The notes below the pieces were generated by a model. That model searched no databases and had not been told where the DNA came from. It worked only from the letters and a program-made list of their open reading frames with translations. The translations under genes were made by a program, and so were the position numbers. 64,000 nt of DNA from the NCBI GenBank assembly GCA_003971905.1, contig RSEE01000075.1, forward strand, positions 290,168 through 354,167, read 5' to 3'. The stretch comes from Moniliella sp. 'wahieum'. Lineage: Eukaryota > Basidiomycota > Moniliellomycetes > Moniliellales > Moniliellaceae. This document shows positions 33,889 to 44,139 of this stretch, piece after piece; position 1 is the first letter of the stretch; every line of letters starts with the position of its first letter.

Positions 33889-36703
33889 ATGAGTTCGCGC
33901 ACCCCCATGTCCCCCTCCCCACCCACTCTCAGTACCGCCACTGGGCCTCCAGCGCCCCCTCCCGCTGCGGCGGCTGACGCCAACGCGAACGAATTCCCGG
34001 ACGATCTGATTTTCCCTTCGGCGACGGCGACTCATCTCACAGGGCTTGGGACCTGGCATGGCCCCTCTCTCGCTGACTTGCACGCTGCCGGTGCGGATGT
34101 GGCGGGTGGAATGGGCACATGGGGTCTAGCCCGGCTCCGCACTGCGTTGACAGGAACAGGGATGGACACGTTGGCCGACTTGGTTGCGCCGGGCTGGCTG
34201 CCTCCTGCGACCACCGATGGGGCCGAGGCGGCGCGGACGGGCGCGGACGAGGTGGCGGAGTGGGCGGCCCAAGCGCGATCCAGTGTGCTGAGCGACTTTG
34301 CGTCGATCACTGCTGTGGCACGCGACGGCGTGCATGCCGCGCTCACCCACCCGGTTGCCGCCGCCTTGGGTGCCTCCTCGGTCGTTCCCGCCCCCATTGC
34401 CACCTGGGCCCACGTCGATGCGTCGGGTCGAGCAATGATCGTACCCCCTTCCCATCCGTCGCAAGAAGAACAGGCCTCGATGGCCTACGACCCGCAACGC
34501 ATCGCCTTGGCCCAGTGGGCCTCTCGCCTCGCTGCGGCTGCGGACCAAGCGCGACAAGACACGGATACGCCCCAAGTTCGTCGCAGCTCGGCCGCCAGCT
34601 CAGGTTGGCGGTTGCCTTGGGACCGCGCGGCGCGCCCCGTCCCCATTGCTCTTTCCGAATGGAAGGCTTGGATGAACGATGCGGGGCAGTTGGACGCAAC
34701 CAATCCCCACGCTGGCGCCGCCATCTGTACCTGTTCCCCCGTCCTCCTTGTCCTCTGACCCCGCTATTGCAGTGGGTCAGGCTGTAGGGCGCAAATTTTC
34801 TCGCGCGGCGTGGCCAGCGACGCGCGCCATGTTATCTGGCCTTTCCTGTTGGGCGTGTACCCGTGGGATAGCACCTTGGCCCACCGCCAGTTGCTTCTCA
34901 CGCAGCTTCAGACCGAGTACACTGACTGGTCCGCCCGCGCCGAGGCCCTGCTGCGCTACCAAAAGCATAAGGCCTCTTCCTCCGACCCCGACCCCGGTTC
35001 CGATCCCGTTCCCGATCCCGATCCTGACCCCGATTCACACCCTCCACCTCAGGCTGCCCCCGCCCCCCCCGATCCGTCGGGGGAGATTACTTACCCTACT
35101 CTTCGTCCTCTTCGTGCTGTTCTTTGGAGTCAAGATACTGATCTCGACGTGGATGTTCGCGAGGAACGGCGGCGGATCCGGCTCGACTCGGAACGCACTG
35201 ATCGAGAACACATCCTTTTCCGCGTGCCCACCACTCCGCTTCGCTCGGTGCCCGACCACGCGGCAACGGCAGTGGAGCAGGGGAGGAGGATGCTGTGGAA
35301 GATGGCCCTCCTCCCACTAACATCCACATTGCCGCCCTCAACTCCATCCTCCTCGCCCTCGTCTTCTGGGACACTCGCGCTACCGCGCTTGCAGAGCAGA
35401 AGCCTCAGGACCCCGTTGTCTCCGCCTCTACTCCACCTCTTCTTCGGCCTCTGCCTCCGTCTCCACCTCGACCGACGTGCCCGCCAAGTTGGGCGGCTAT
35501 GCACAGGGCATTTCCGACATCTGCCGTCCTTTACGGCTCTTTTCCCTTTGGACAGATCGGCGTGGGAATGGGAATGGGAATGGGAATGGGAATGGGAATG
35601 GGAGCGAGAACGAGGAAGTGCCACCGCGTTCGCTGGTCGAAGCACTACGTTTGGCTGCTTGCGCGCGCTCTTGACTTGCTTTGGATGGAGCGCGCCGTTC
35701 CGCCGGGACCAAAAGGCCATGACGGCCGCACTGGCTTCGTTGCGCGGCATGTTGCGCACCTGCGCCCCCGACACGTATCGCCACTACTCGTCTCGAGGCG
35801 GACAACTTGTTCTTTGCTTATCGGTACGTTTCCCACTCCCAGTATGAATCCGAATCCCAATCCGAATCCGAATCCCAATCCCAATCCCAATCCGAGCCGT
35901 CGTCCCTACGCCCGCCCGGCCGAATCCGAACGTACTAACCTCTTCCCTTCCCTTTTCTTATCTTTTCTTATCTTATTTTCTTATTTTCTCTTTTGTCTCT
36001 GACTTCTGGCTTGGCTCGTTGTTCCCTCGCGCGTGCAGCTGGCTGCTGGTCACCTTCAAGCGCGAGTTGGAGTTGGAAGATACGTGCCGGGTGTGGGAGG
36101 CGATCTGGGCCGCAGATAGCGAGCTGGCCGGTCTGTCGCGCTCGGTCGTGCCAACCGAGAGGCAGAGACCGATGCCACGGCAACGGCCAAGGCCAACGCG
36201 GATGCTGATCGGCACCGGGCCGCGTTGCAGCAAGGACCAGGTACGCCAGCCAGCTTCAGCTTGGTCTTGGCCTTTGCGTTGATCGTACGCGAAACGTTAG
36301 CCTGGCTCAGCTCCAAGTGTTTGACGAGGCATTGCATTACTTTAACTCGCTTGCTCCGCCGGCCGGCACGGCAGCGGCCAATCATCCTTCTGCCTCTGCC
36401 TCTGCCTCTGCTCCTGCCTCGGACTTGGCGTCGGGGTCCGGGCCGGAATCCGGTACCGAACCAACCGTACACTGCCGTCGGGGACGACTTGCTCTTTCGT
36501 GCGGCACGGGCTGCTCGCGACCTCCCAGGACTCTGGCCGCCCCCGCCTGTCAGCTTTCCAACGCGGCCGTGAGGCGCGGGTACGGGCCGTGGCGCGGAGG
36601 AGGGCTGCGCTGGAGGCACTGTATTGCTGAAATGATATATCAGAATGCCGAGGGCGCGGACGAGGATGAAGAGGATGAGCTTGAAGAGAACGACTGCACC
36701 TAG
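33889..36703 (+). CDS. TBC-domain Rab GTPase-activating protein, Gyp7-like
   Basis: Predicted to accelerate GTP hydrolysis by a Rab (Ypt7/Rab7-type in the Gyp7 family). The N-terminal ~250 residues are Ala/Ser-rich. The pre-TBC motif LSEWKAWMNDAGQLDATNPH leads into VASDARHVIWPFLLGVYPWD. The arginine finger sits in RRRIRLDSERTDR (IxxDxxR) and the glutamine finger in GGYAQGISDI. FRRDQKAMTAALASLRGMLR precedes an intron (35824-36038, GTACGT...GTGCAG) that joins FAYR to WLLVTFKRELELEDTCRVWE. The end has FALIVRETLA, then VFDEALHYFNSLAPP and an acidic tail DEDEEDELEENDCT. A GGGAAT hexamer tract (35566-35602) lies inside the catalytic domain. Frame changes occur near 34730-34800, 35300-35500 and 36300. 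Both catalytic fingers are present. Confidence 0.8.
35566..35602 (+). repeat. (GGGAAT)6 microsatellite inside the TBC coding region
   Basis: About six tandem GGGAAT units. Depending on frame they encode Trp-Glu, Gly-Met or Gly-Asn dipeptides between the GYAQGISD and FRRDQK blocks. Confidence 0.9.
35846..35894 (+). repeat. AATCCC/AATCCG hexamer repeat in the TBC intron
   Basis: Tandem AATCCS hexamers just after the 5' splice site of the TBC gene intron (35824-36038). Confidence 0.85.
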
Positions 36704-36991
36704 GCTCTTGTAGTGGTGCAGTGGTGCTTCCTCTCTCGCCTTGTGTCGGCGCTTCCTCCTTTCGGCCCCTTCCCAATGTGGCCTCTCCGCGCATTCATTA
36801 TTCGTGCTTCTATCGCTCGTGACCTTTACGCCTTTCCTTCCTCCCCCTTCCGCGTTGCCCTTTAGTTACTATCGCATGGAACAGCCTTGCTTCTTCGCCT
36901 TTTGGACTACAACCTAGTAGATCCTACAGCCGCTGACAGACAGTACAGGCATACCATTATGGGGGGTGGGTAGGGTGAGGAACGCAGCATC

Positions 36992-39301
36992 TTAGACCTC
37001 CACCTGGGATTGGGCCAACAAGGCCCGCTTTTGGTCCCGTACCTTCTTGGCCAAACGGGCAGCGGCCTCCAGAGGTGCCTCGGACGCGTCCTGGACAAAG
37101 TCCATCTTGGACATATTGTTGCGCAGCAACTGTGCCGGAGCAAAGTCCAGCTTGGCCCGGCGCGTCTCGAGCCAAGTCCGCTGCGCGTCAATCTTGTCCG
37201 CCAACGTTTTCAGCGTGGCTTCACCCTTAGTCTTGTGACCCTTGGCCTTGCCAGTCTTGGCCGCGTTGGCAGCGCGCAGCTTGCGCCGCAGCTGGATCAC
37301 CACCGGCGTCGTCATCTCTGGGAAGGCAAGGCTGCGGGATTGGGTGGCAAGGAACTGGAGCAGAAGGAAGGACATCTCGTCGGCAATCAAATCGGCATAG
37401 ATGGATGTCCGGACAAAGTTGACGGGCACGCGCAGCTGACTGTCCAGTTCCAGCTCCGAAGCGACGCGCCCTTGGTCTTGCGGGTAAACTCGGGGCATCG
37501 AGCATCTCAAGAAGGTAGGGAGCAAGCGGGATGTAGATCCCCGTCCGCTGCACCAGACGGAGCATAGCACGAATCAGATGGAACCGAAGCGGGAAGTAAG
37601 TGAGATGGGAATCAGGCGCATCGCACCCAACGCTACCTGAACCAAAGGGTAAATGAGCGGCTCCATGTTGCTGGCAGTGATATCGCCGTTGGGAAAGACG
37701 GATTGGTCGCAGGTCAAGGAAAGAACCGAGGCCCAGAAGTCAATGCCGTGGACAAACTGCCAGTTGTACACATTTTGGTACGACTCTTTGCTTTTGGTCT
37801 GAAGCGCATTGCGAAGCAGGATGGCAGCTGACGGATAAACCCAAAGGCCTGTTGGTACGAGGCGGATGGGTCGATGCGGAAGAGCTCGGCAGCCGAGTTC
37901 TTCATCAGGTTGATCTGCGGCAGATTGTGGATGGAAGTGCGCTTGGACACCTTGAGCAACGTGTGGTACACGCCCCGCAGGACCAAATCCCTCGCCTCGC
38001 CTTCCCCAGCCGCCACAACCGCGCGCAGGGCCAAGAAGGCCGACACCCGCGTCCGGTCCCGGCACTGGCCCAGACCGAGATGAGCATGCGGACGTAAGCC
38101 TTAACCACTTGGTTGCTCGGGTGTGCAACAATGTAGGGCACCAGCTTGATGCTCTGGTCCACCACGAACCGGAGCAGCGCGCCCGAATCCCTCTCCTCAT
38201 CTTCATCCTCCTCGTCTGCCCGACCGTTGGGGAGGGTTTGGGCAAGGGCGGCAAGGTTGTTGACCAGCGACTTAACCGGTTGCTGGATTTGACGCGTCTT
38301 GGCGTTTTGGGTGACCCGGAAACGGAACAAACCATCGGCCTCGGCGCTGCCAGGGAGGGGGAAGGCCTTGAAGGGGACGTAGTGCTTCAGCACCAGCGGC
38401 ACATACGACATGGTTGTCTGAACAACCTTCTCAAATACCCGAGGGTTGTTCACGACAAAAATATTGCGGGCATCCTCTTCGGCCATGCGCTGTTGCCGCC
38501 GCGCAATCGCTTCTCGTTTGGCGGAACCGCTGCGCTCCAGCGCCGACTCAAGGTTCATGTCGTTGGTCCCATCATCGCCCGTGCGACTGGCAGCACGGAA
38601 GGCGAGAAGGAGCAGCCGGAGCGAACGTAGCGAACGCGATTGGATGATGGCCGCTTGCCAGGTCCGCAGCTGGGCCATGGTCACCACATCCTTGGCCCGT
38701 TGTTCCTCCTCATCCTCCATCTCCTCGTCAGAGCTGGCCTCGTTCTGCGCAGGCTGGGCGGTCTCTGCATCCGGGTCAAACTCGAGCAGGTCCGCATCGT
38801 TTTTCTGAAGATACTTGAAGAACTCGGGATCTTTTTGCTCCAGAGCAGCCAGCTCTTCCTTCAGATCACCCTCTTCGTCTGTCCGAGAACAATTAGGTGG
38901 GGCATGTTAGTACTGCTTCGTGAGGACCAAGCTTTACCAGAAAAAAATGACACCACATACCCGACGCCTCTTCCAGCTCCTCCATCTCACCATCATCGTC
39001 ATCGTCATCGTCCTCGTCCTCCGAGTCGGAAGCCAGGTCCTGGTTCAAAAAATCATCCACGCTCATTCCAGCAAACTTGTTCTCTCCGTCCGCTGGCACA
39101 TCCGCGTCTTCAGCCACAGCCTCCTCGTCACTGTCGCCGTCCAGACCCGGTAGAGCGCGACGCTGACGCGGCGGACCGCGCCGCCTTCTTCTGGTTGCGC
39201 TGCTGCAGAATTTTCTTGGTGCGCTGCTGTTTCTTGCGCCCCTCGATCGCGCTGTCGAGTTTCTTGTGGGCAAACTTCTTGGTGCGCTTGCTTACGGCCA
39301 T
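36992..39301 (-). CDS. NOC2: Nucleolar complex protein Noc2 (60S ribosome assembly)
   Basis: Ribosome-biogenesis factor acting with Noc1/Noc3 in pre-60S particle maturation and export. The start MAVSKRTKKFAHKKLDSAIE (39301) is followed by a basic region, an acidic stretch (SDSEDEDDDDDDDGEMEELE) and a short intron (about 38880-38960, GTATGT...GACAG). The Noc2 core then follows: DPEFFKYLQKNDADLLEFDP; NIFVVNNPRVFEKVVQTTMS; FMKNSAAELFRIDPSASYQQ-type blocks (seen as LMKNSAAELFRIDPSASYQQ); NVYNWQFVHGIDFWASVLSL with TCDQSVFPNGDI; EPLIYPLVQVALGAMRLIPI; VPVNFVRTSIYADLIADEMS. It ends ALLAQSQVEV at 36992. Frame breaks occur near 39150, 38060, 37850, 37560 and 37480, all without splice sites. Only part of 36704-36991 separates it from the convergent TBC gene. 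Confidence 0.9.
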
Positions 39302-40145
39302 GGTGCGAACGTTTCCCTGGAGAAGCGGGGGGCCGGGGTGGGGTGTGGCAGGAAGGCGTGCACAGTGTGTGGTAGCAACCAGCCAACTTGCCCCGCCGCG
39401 CCTGGTTTCGTCTTGCTCGCAATTTGCAAACCAACCAATCAAAAAAAAAGTGGGGGGCGGAACAAAAATTGCAGGGTCTGGACACCTTTGTTCCGCTCGG
39501 CGCTTACCTTCACGCGCTTTCCCAGTGGCCAGCCGCTCAGCTGCATCAGGACACAGTGCCCTGGAAGCACTGGGGGGCTCTCCATCGTCATTGTCGTAGG
39601 GGCTGCGTCGTCACGCGTCACGCGTCAGATCTCATCACCCTGTTTCTGCAACTTCACACCATGTACTCTGCTTGCTTCGTATATCGCCCTGTGTCAGATT
39701 TGGAGGGGGATGGCCACGAGATATTGACATCATGATGGCGACGCCCTCTTAAATGGGTTACGAAGAAAGAAAGCTGCATTAGCGAGTCATGTGGGCAAGT
39801 GCTGTTTTCCGTCTTCGTCATTCTCAAGTTCTTTTGTGGACATGATATATGGAGACAGGGATATTCACTCAATAAAAAGATAAATGGACTCGCATTCGCA
39901 TTCGCATTCACAAGTCCACAGTTCAGACCAGCTGAAGCAAAAATAGATTGGAGGGTGACTTGCACTGTCCCAAGAAAATAAGGCAGAAAAAAGATAAAAT
40001 AGGCAGAAGGAAAATGATGCTGGCGCAGCCAGCGTCCCTAGAGAGAGGGGAAGAAAGCATCAAGCCTCCATAACCCCGCGACGAATGGAGCGGGTTTGGC
40101 GTTGGAGCCCTTTGATGGCCCGTATCACGTTCCGTTTCGACGCAG
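39302..40145. other. Noc2 promoter and GH128 3' region
   Basis: No gene is seen. ACGCGT-C-ACGCGT-C-AGATCT in a 7-bp register lies at 39613-39632. An ATTCGC repeat (39892-39909) lies further on. Confidence 0.45.
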
Positions 40146-41348
40146 TCACCTTGGTTCCCATGAAAGATACGCGCTGCCGGTCGGGGTGAGTGAAGCCACT
40201 CGGGCGCCCGTGTAAGCCGTGGTGAGGTACGAATGGGGTCCGTTGTACGCATCCGACAAAGCATACCCGATGACGCGTTCGTCCGCCTCAAAGATCTGTG
40301 TCGCCTCTTGGATAAAAGCGGTGGTACGCGCTTGGTCACAGTACCTTCATTAGGGTCGTTGTAACGAGAATGTCAGTATCTAACTTCGGTCTTTGCTATA
40401 GGCCACATGTCAAAATAAGAAGATGGACGAACTTAGTGGGGGCGTCACGGTAGTCAAAGCAAACTCGGTGATCATCATTGGCTTGCCATATTGCGCGTAG
40501 TGATTCAGATCTTTGCGAAGCAACTCGGTGTTGTTGACAAAGACATGGACAGCAATGATGTCCGGCTGGGTCTGGACTGCGGACAAAAACGGTTTCATCC
40601 ACGTCTCGTCGGATTGCTTCGCACACGAAGGCGAAATGAGCTTCGCCCGCATGGCCATGCGGGCGATGTATTTGTCCCCGCCGCCGCAGCCTCCTGTGGA
40701 TCAATCAGCCCGCTCGACCCATCCCCCGCAAAGTCTGGCTCATTGAACCCTGCGACATACTTAGCTGCCGGCTTGGGCAGTTGCTTGAATTGCTCCAGGC
40801 GCGGCTTGTCCTTTGGATCACTTGTCTTGCCCAACCCCCAGAGCATGGGAATGCGCTGCAAATTATCAGCGTGGGTGTTGTTGGGGGTCGGGGACCAATC
40901 GTAGTACCAGCCCAGGTGTTCCGCCAACCACGGCAGCGGTCGCCACCGGCCACCCCAGCCTTTACACCATTGGGGATCAGTTTGTTTCCCGAGGAGGGGG
41001 CAGGGGGTGTACTGGGCGAAGGAGCCGCCGAGGAGTGGTGTGTGATGGGGGTGGTGGGTGGCTGTGGCTGTGATGGTGATGATGGTGATGGTGACTGTGG
41101 CTGTGGTGGTGGTGATGGTGATGATGGCGGCTGTGGCTGTGGTGATGGTGCTTGTGGTGATGGTGGTGGAGGTGGATGGCTGCCGCAGTCGACACAGCGC
41201 TAGGCCGGGCTGCCTGGGCAAGAACCAGAGAGGAAGAGGACTTGGTGCGGAGACATTCGCTGTTCTTGTTGCGGGCTTCCGCGCTGACGGTCAGCGTCAG
41301 GACAAGAAGGAGGAGGGTGAGGAGCGGGAGCTTGGCGAGTGGGCTCAT
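40146..41348 (-). CDS. Secreted GH128-type glycoside hydrolase with a His-rich N-terminus
   Basis: Asl1-like catalytic domain; characterised GH128 enzymes cut beta-1,3-glucan. A signal peptide is clear: MSPLAKLPLLTLLLLVLTLT, then VSA. A very His-rich stretch of about 40 residues (HLHHHHHKHHHHSHS and similar) lies at about 41160-41050. The catalytic core has HLGWYYDWSPTPNN, RIPMLWGLGK, KYVAGFNEPDFAG (acid/base Glu), KPMMITEFALTT (nucleophile Glu) and, after a probable short intron (about 40345-40435), RTTAFIQEATQIFEADERVI with GYALSDAYNGPHSYL. The end is TGSAYLSWEPR at TGA 40148-40146. Frame breaks near 40990-41040 and 40650 disturb the ORF, but both catalytic Glu residues are present. The His tract is CACCAT/CACCAC triplet repeat DNA and its length may be affected by slippage. 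Likely extracellular or wall-associated. Confidence 0.8.
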
Positions 41349-44006
41349 GGCGACAGCTGGGGGGAGTTGGGGCGGGGGGGAGAGTAAAGACGGTAGGGCA
41401 AAAGAGACAGAGAAAGAACGTAAAGGCCAGCTTCCGTCTTGGAGTGGTGGATAGGAGGGGGAGGGGGGCGGGAAGGCGAGAGGAGGTGGAGGAGAGGTGG
41501 TGGGGGTGTTGGATTGGGGAGAGGGGCTGGTACTCAAGAGAGCCGCTAGCTGCTAACCATTTTGTTACTACTTCAATGGAGTGACTATAGGCAACGCACA
41601 CACGCCGGGACTCGTGTGCTTTCATCAGCCATTAGTTGGACTATGCCGGACTGCCCCTCTGCCCTAGGGCGATCGGCGATGGTGGATGATGACTGCTTGC
41701 CGCTGGTGAAGATCTGGTATCGGGTGCGATGCGCCTCGCAGGCTGAACTTGGCGGCGGAGCGCTTGCAGGAGCGCTTGCAGACAACCCCATGGGATTCCG
41801 CATGTGTGCGCTCCACACATCATGGCTGTCGGGGGGGCTGGGAAACAGGTGGGCGCAGAGCCAGTGCGCGGGCATCGGCTTATCATGTGCTGGGCGTGTG
41901 GAGACTTAGGGGTGCTCACTGCCCCGTGCAGAGGGGAATTGCCCCACACTGTGCTGTGGCGCGTTACCTCCTGTGCGTTACTTCTTTGTGCGCCCTTTTG
42001 GTTGTCATGCATCATGCATCATGCAGTCTCCATGTCACATGTCATGAGCACCCACATCTACCGGCATCACCAGTATGCTCTTATCCACTTCCTCCGCACG
42101 GATGATCATGACATCAGGGCTTCACAGATCTATAGTAGGACTAGAGAACCACAAGGCCTATACGGCCCCCAGACTGGGCGGACCTTATATCGATGCTTTG
42201 TTTACCGTGCGTTGTGTGTATTGAAGGTCTGAGCCTTCGCTTCCCCCGTGTTGGTGGAGACAACCCACGGCCATTTTTCTCCCCTGAGGCACACCGTTCC
42301 ATACTATGCCCCTTACCCCCCTGGTACCCCGTTCCATAGACCTCTCTCTTCGGTCTCGTCCACGCTGTTCATCGTTCACGCCAACAGAGACCTCCTCTCC
42401 AGCATGCAACATAGGTTAACATTCCATTATATTCAGGGTGGCGTAGCACGCCGTTCCGTTGTCAGGAGCAGGAAAGCGCGGAAGACCACTGGAGAGCAGG
42501 ATGTTGATATTAGTGTATCGCATTGCACATGTGTTACACAGAAGCTAGATAATATTCCTACGCGCCAGGAAGGAACATTGCAATGAATGAATCCGAAGGT
42601 TCCGGGCTTGGGCTACCACTACACTAGTGTGGCGTCATAGAAAGCGTTGTGGCAGCCAGTAGCAAGAAAGCGTACCAGGCTGAAGCAGGAACACGCGACT
42701 GGTATGGCCCCACAGACAAGCAGGTAACCGAGAAAAGCGGTGCGCCTCAAAGCACATTTGTCGTTGTTGATCTGCCATGCGATGAAGATCGAGGCCCGGG
42801 TTGTCGACGGATGGCAGGCCCCTGATTCTCGGCTGCTGCTCCGTCTGGGAGCCCCGCCTAGTGCTTACTGTTCCATCTGGGATGCCCGCCTAGTGCTTCT
42901 TCTTGGCCAGGAGGGGACAACTTATAGTCACACCGTTGCATCGTCGTCGTCGCGACCGCAAGCACCGTCTATGGCCCACAGCGCTGATCGATAACCGTGT
43001 CTGCCTTAGCAACCGTTCCTTCGGCCATCGTTCCATTACCCAATCGTGATCGTGAACCGCAGCCACCATTCCATCGTCCATGCGTCCTGATGAGCCACCG
43101 TAGGCACTGCCCCGCGTCGTTTCAGCCGTAGCCACCGTTCCACTGTCCACCTTGATCCTTCACCGCACGATCCGTCGCCACCCGTCCACCGTGGGGAGTT
43201 GCGACCACAGCCCCTAAGCGGAGGGGGCTGCTCATGTGGCAAGGCTACCACGTACGCACCGGCTTGGGTCGTAGTAACGTATCTGAAGCCTCTGGGGCTT
43301 AGGGACGGGTGGAGAGGTAGTGGAGGACAAACACTGCCAGAGCTCGGGCTGAAGAGGGGCAGCTGATGACGTGGCTGTGGAAAGGAACCTGCGCGATAAG
43401 CTGGTACGGTACGGGGACTCGACGCGGCTGATTAAGGAAGGCTCGCGCGACTGGGTAATGCAGAAGCTGTGGGAGACAAGGATGGAAAAGACGAGAGGAG
43501 GCAACTAAATGAAGACAAGGTTGACTGTACCGAACCAATTGGCTGGAATCGGGCAGGAGTTGAACAGAAAGGCGGGAAGGGACGCGAATGGAAGATGGTG
43601 AAAGGTCCTCCTGACCCGGTACAGAAGTTAGATCCGAAAAGGGAAAAGTGTTGGAGTGTGGTGGCATGTGGCACCACTTGGTGTGATGGCTGGATCGGCC
43701 ATGTCGCTGGCAAGCGGAACTGGCTATAGAGTTGCGCGACTCGCGCGCTCCGGATTGGTTACCGTCGCGCCCTCGTTCCCCTCCTTCCTCTTCTCCTGTT
43801 GCATTGAAGGTTGGACTAGCGTCAGGAGCTTACAAGAAGCTATCTCTGACTGTTCCCACCTGCACAGTGCAATCGTCCTTAGCTTGGTAGCGTAGCTACT
43901 TCTCAGTTAACGGACAACCGCGGTTCTGGGCTCTCACTGCAGTGGTGTGACCGATTCATCGCGCTCACCCATTGATCGCCCGGTCTAGTGCTTCACCCTA
44001 GCCCCA
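41349..44006. other. Gene-poor flank of the transposon island
   Basis: No host gene is recognised. It contains ATGCAT x2 at 7-bp spacing (42007-42019), a CATGTCACATGTCATG run (about 42030-42048), and degenerate GCCACCGTTCCA repeats (43000-43190) that recur inverted at 47775-47850. Confidence 0.45.
43000..43190. repeat. Degenerate CCACCGTTCC repeats
   Basis: Imperfect copies of GCCACCGTTCC/GCAACCGTTCC spaced about 20-50 bp. Similar units occur in the opposite orientation at 47775-47850, on the other side of the non-LTR element. Confidence 0.55.
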
Positions 44007-44038
44007 ATCTACAAATTCATAACGCAGACCCCCTTTTT
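44007..44038 (+). repeat. 32-bp direct repeat, left copy
   Basis: ATCTACAAATTCATAACGCA... through CCCCCTTTTT is identical to 47614-47645. The two copies bracket the minus-strand retroelement. Confidence 0.9.
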
Positions 44039-44139
44039 GAATTCATATCATTGACAGAGCTTAAGGCTGGGACAGGGGGAACGCTACGTCTAAACCGAAC
44101 CGTTCATCTTGCGGGGGTTACTTGGAAGCGCCACCAAGA

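Noticed and set aside
41000-41221. Ile/Thr-rich ORF on the minus strand in the GH128 N-terminal region
   Set aside because: Out-of-frame reading of the His triplet repeat; only the His frame joins a signal peptide.
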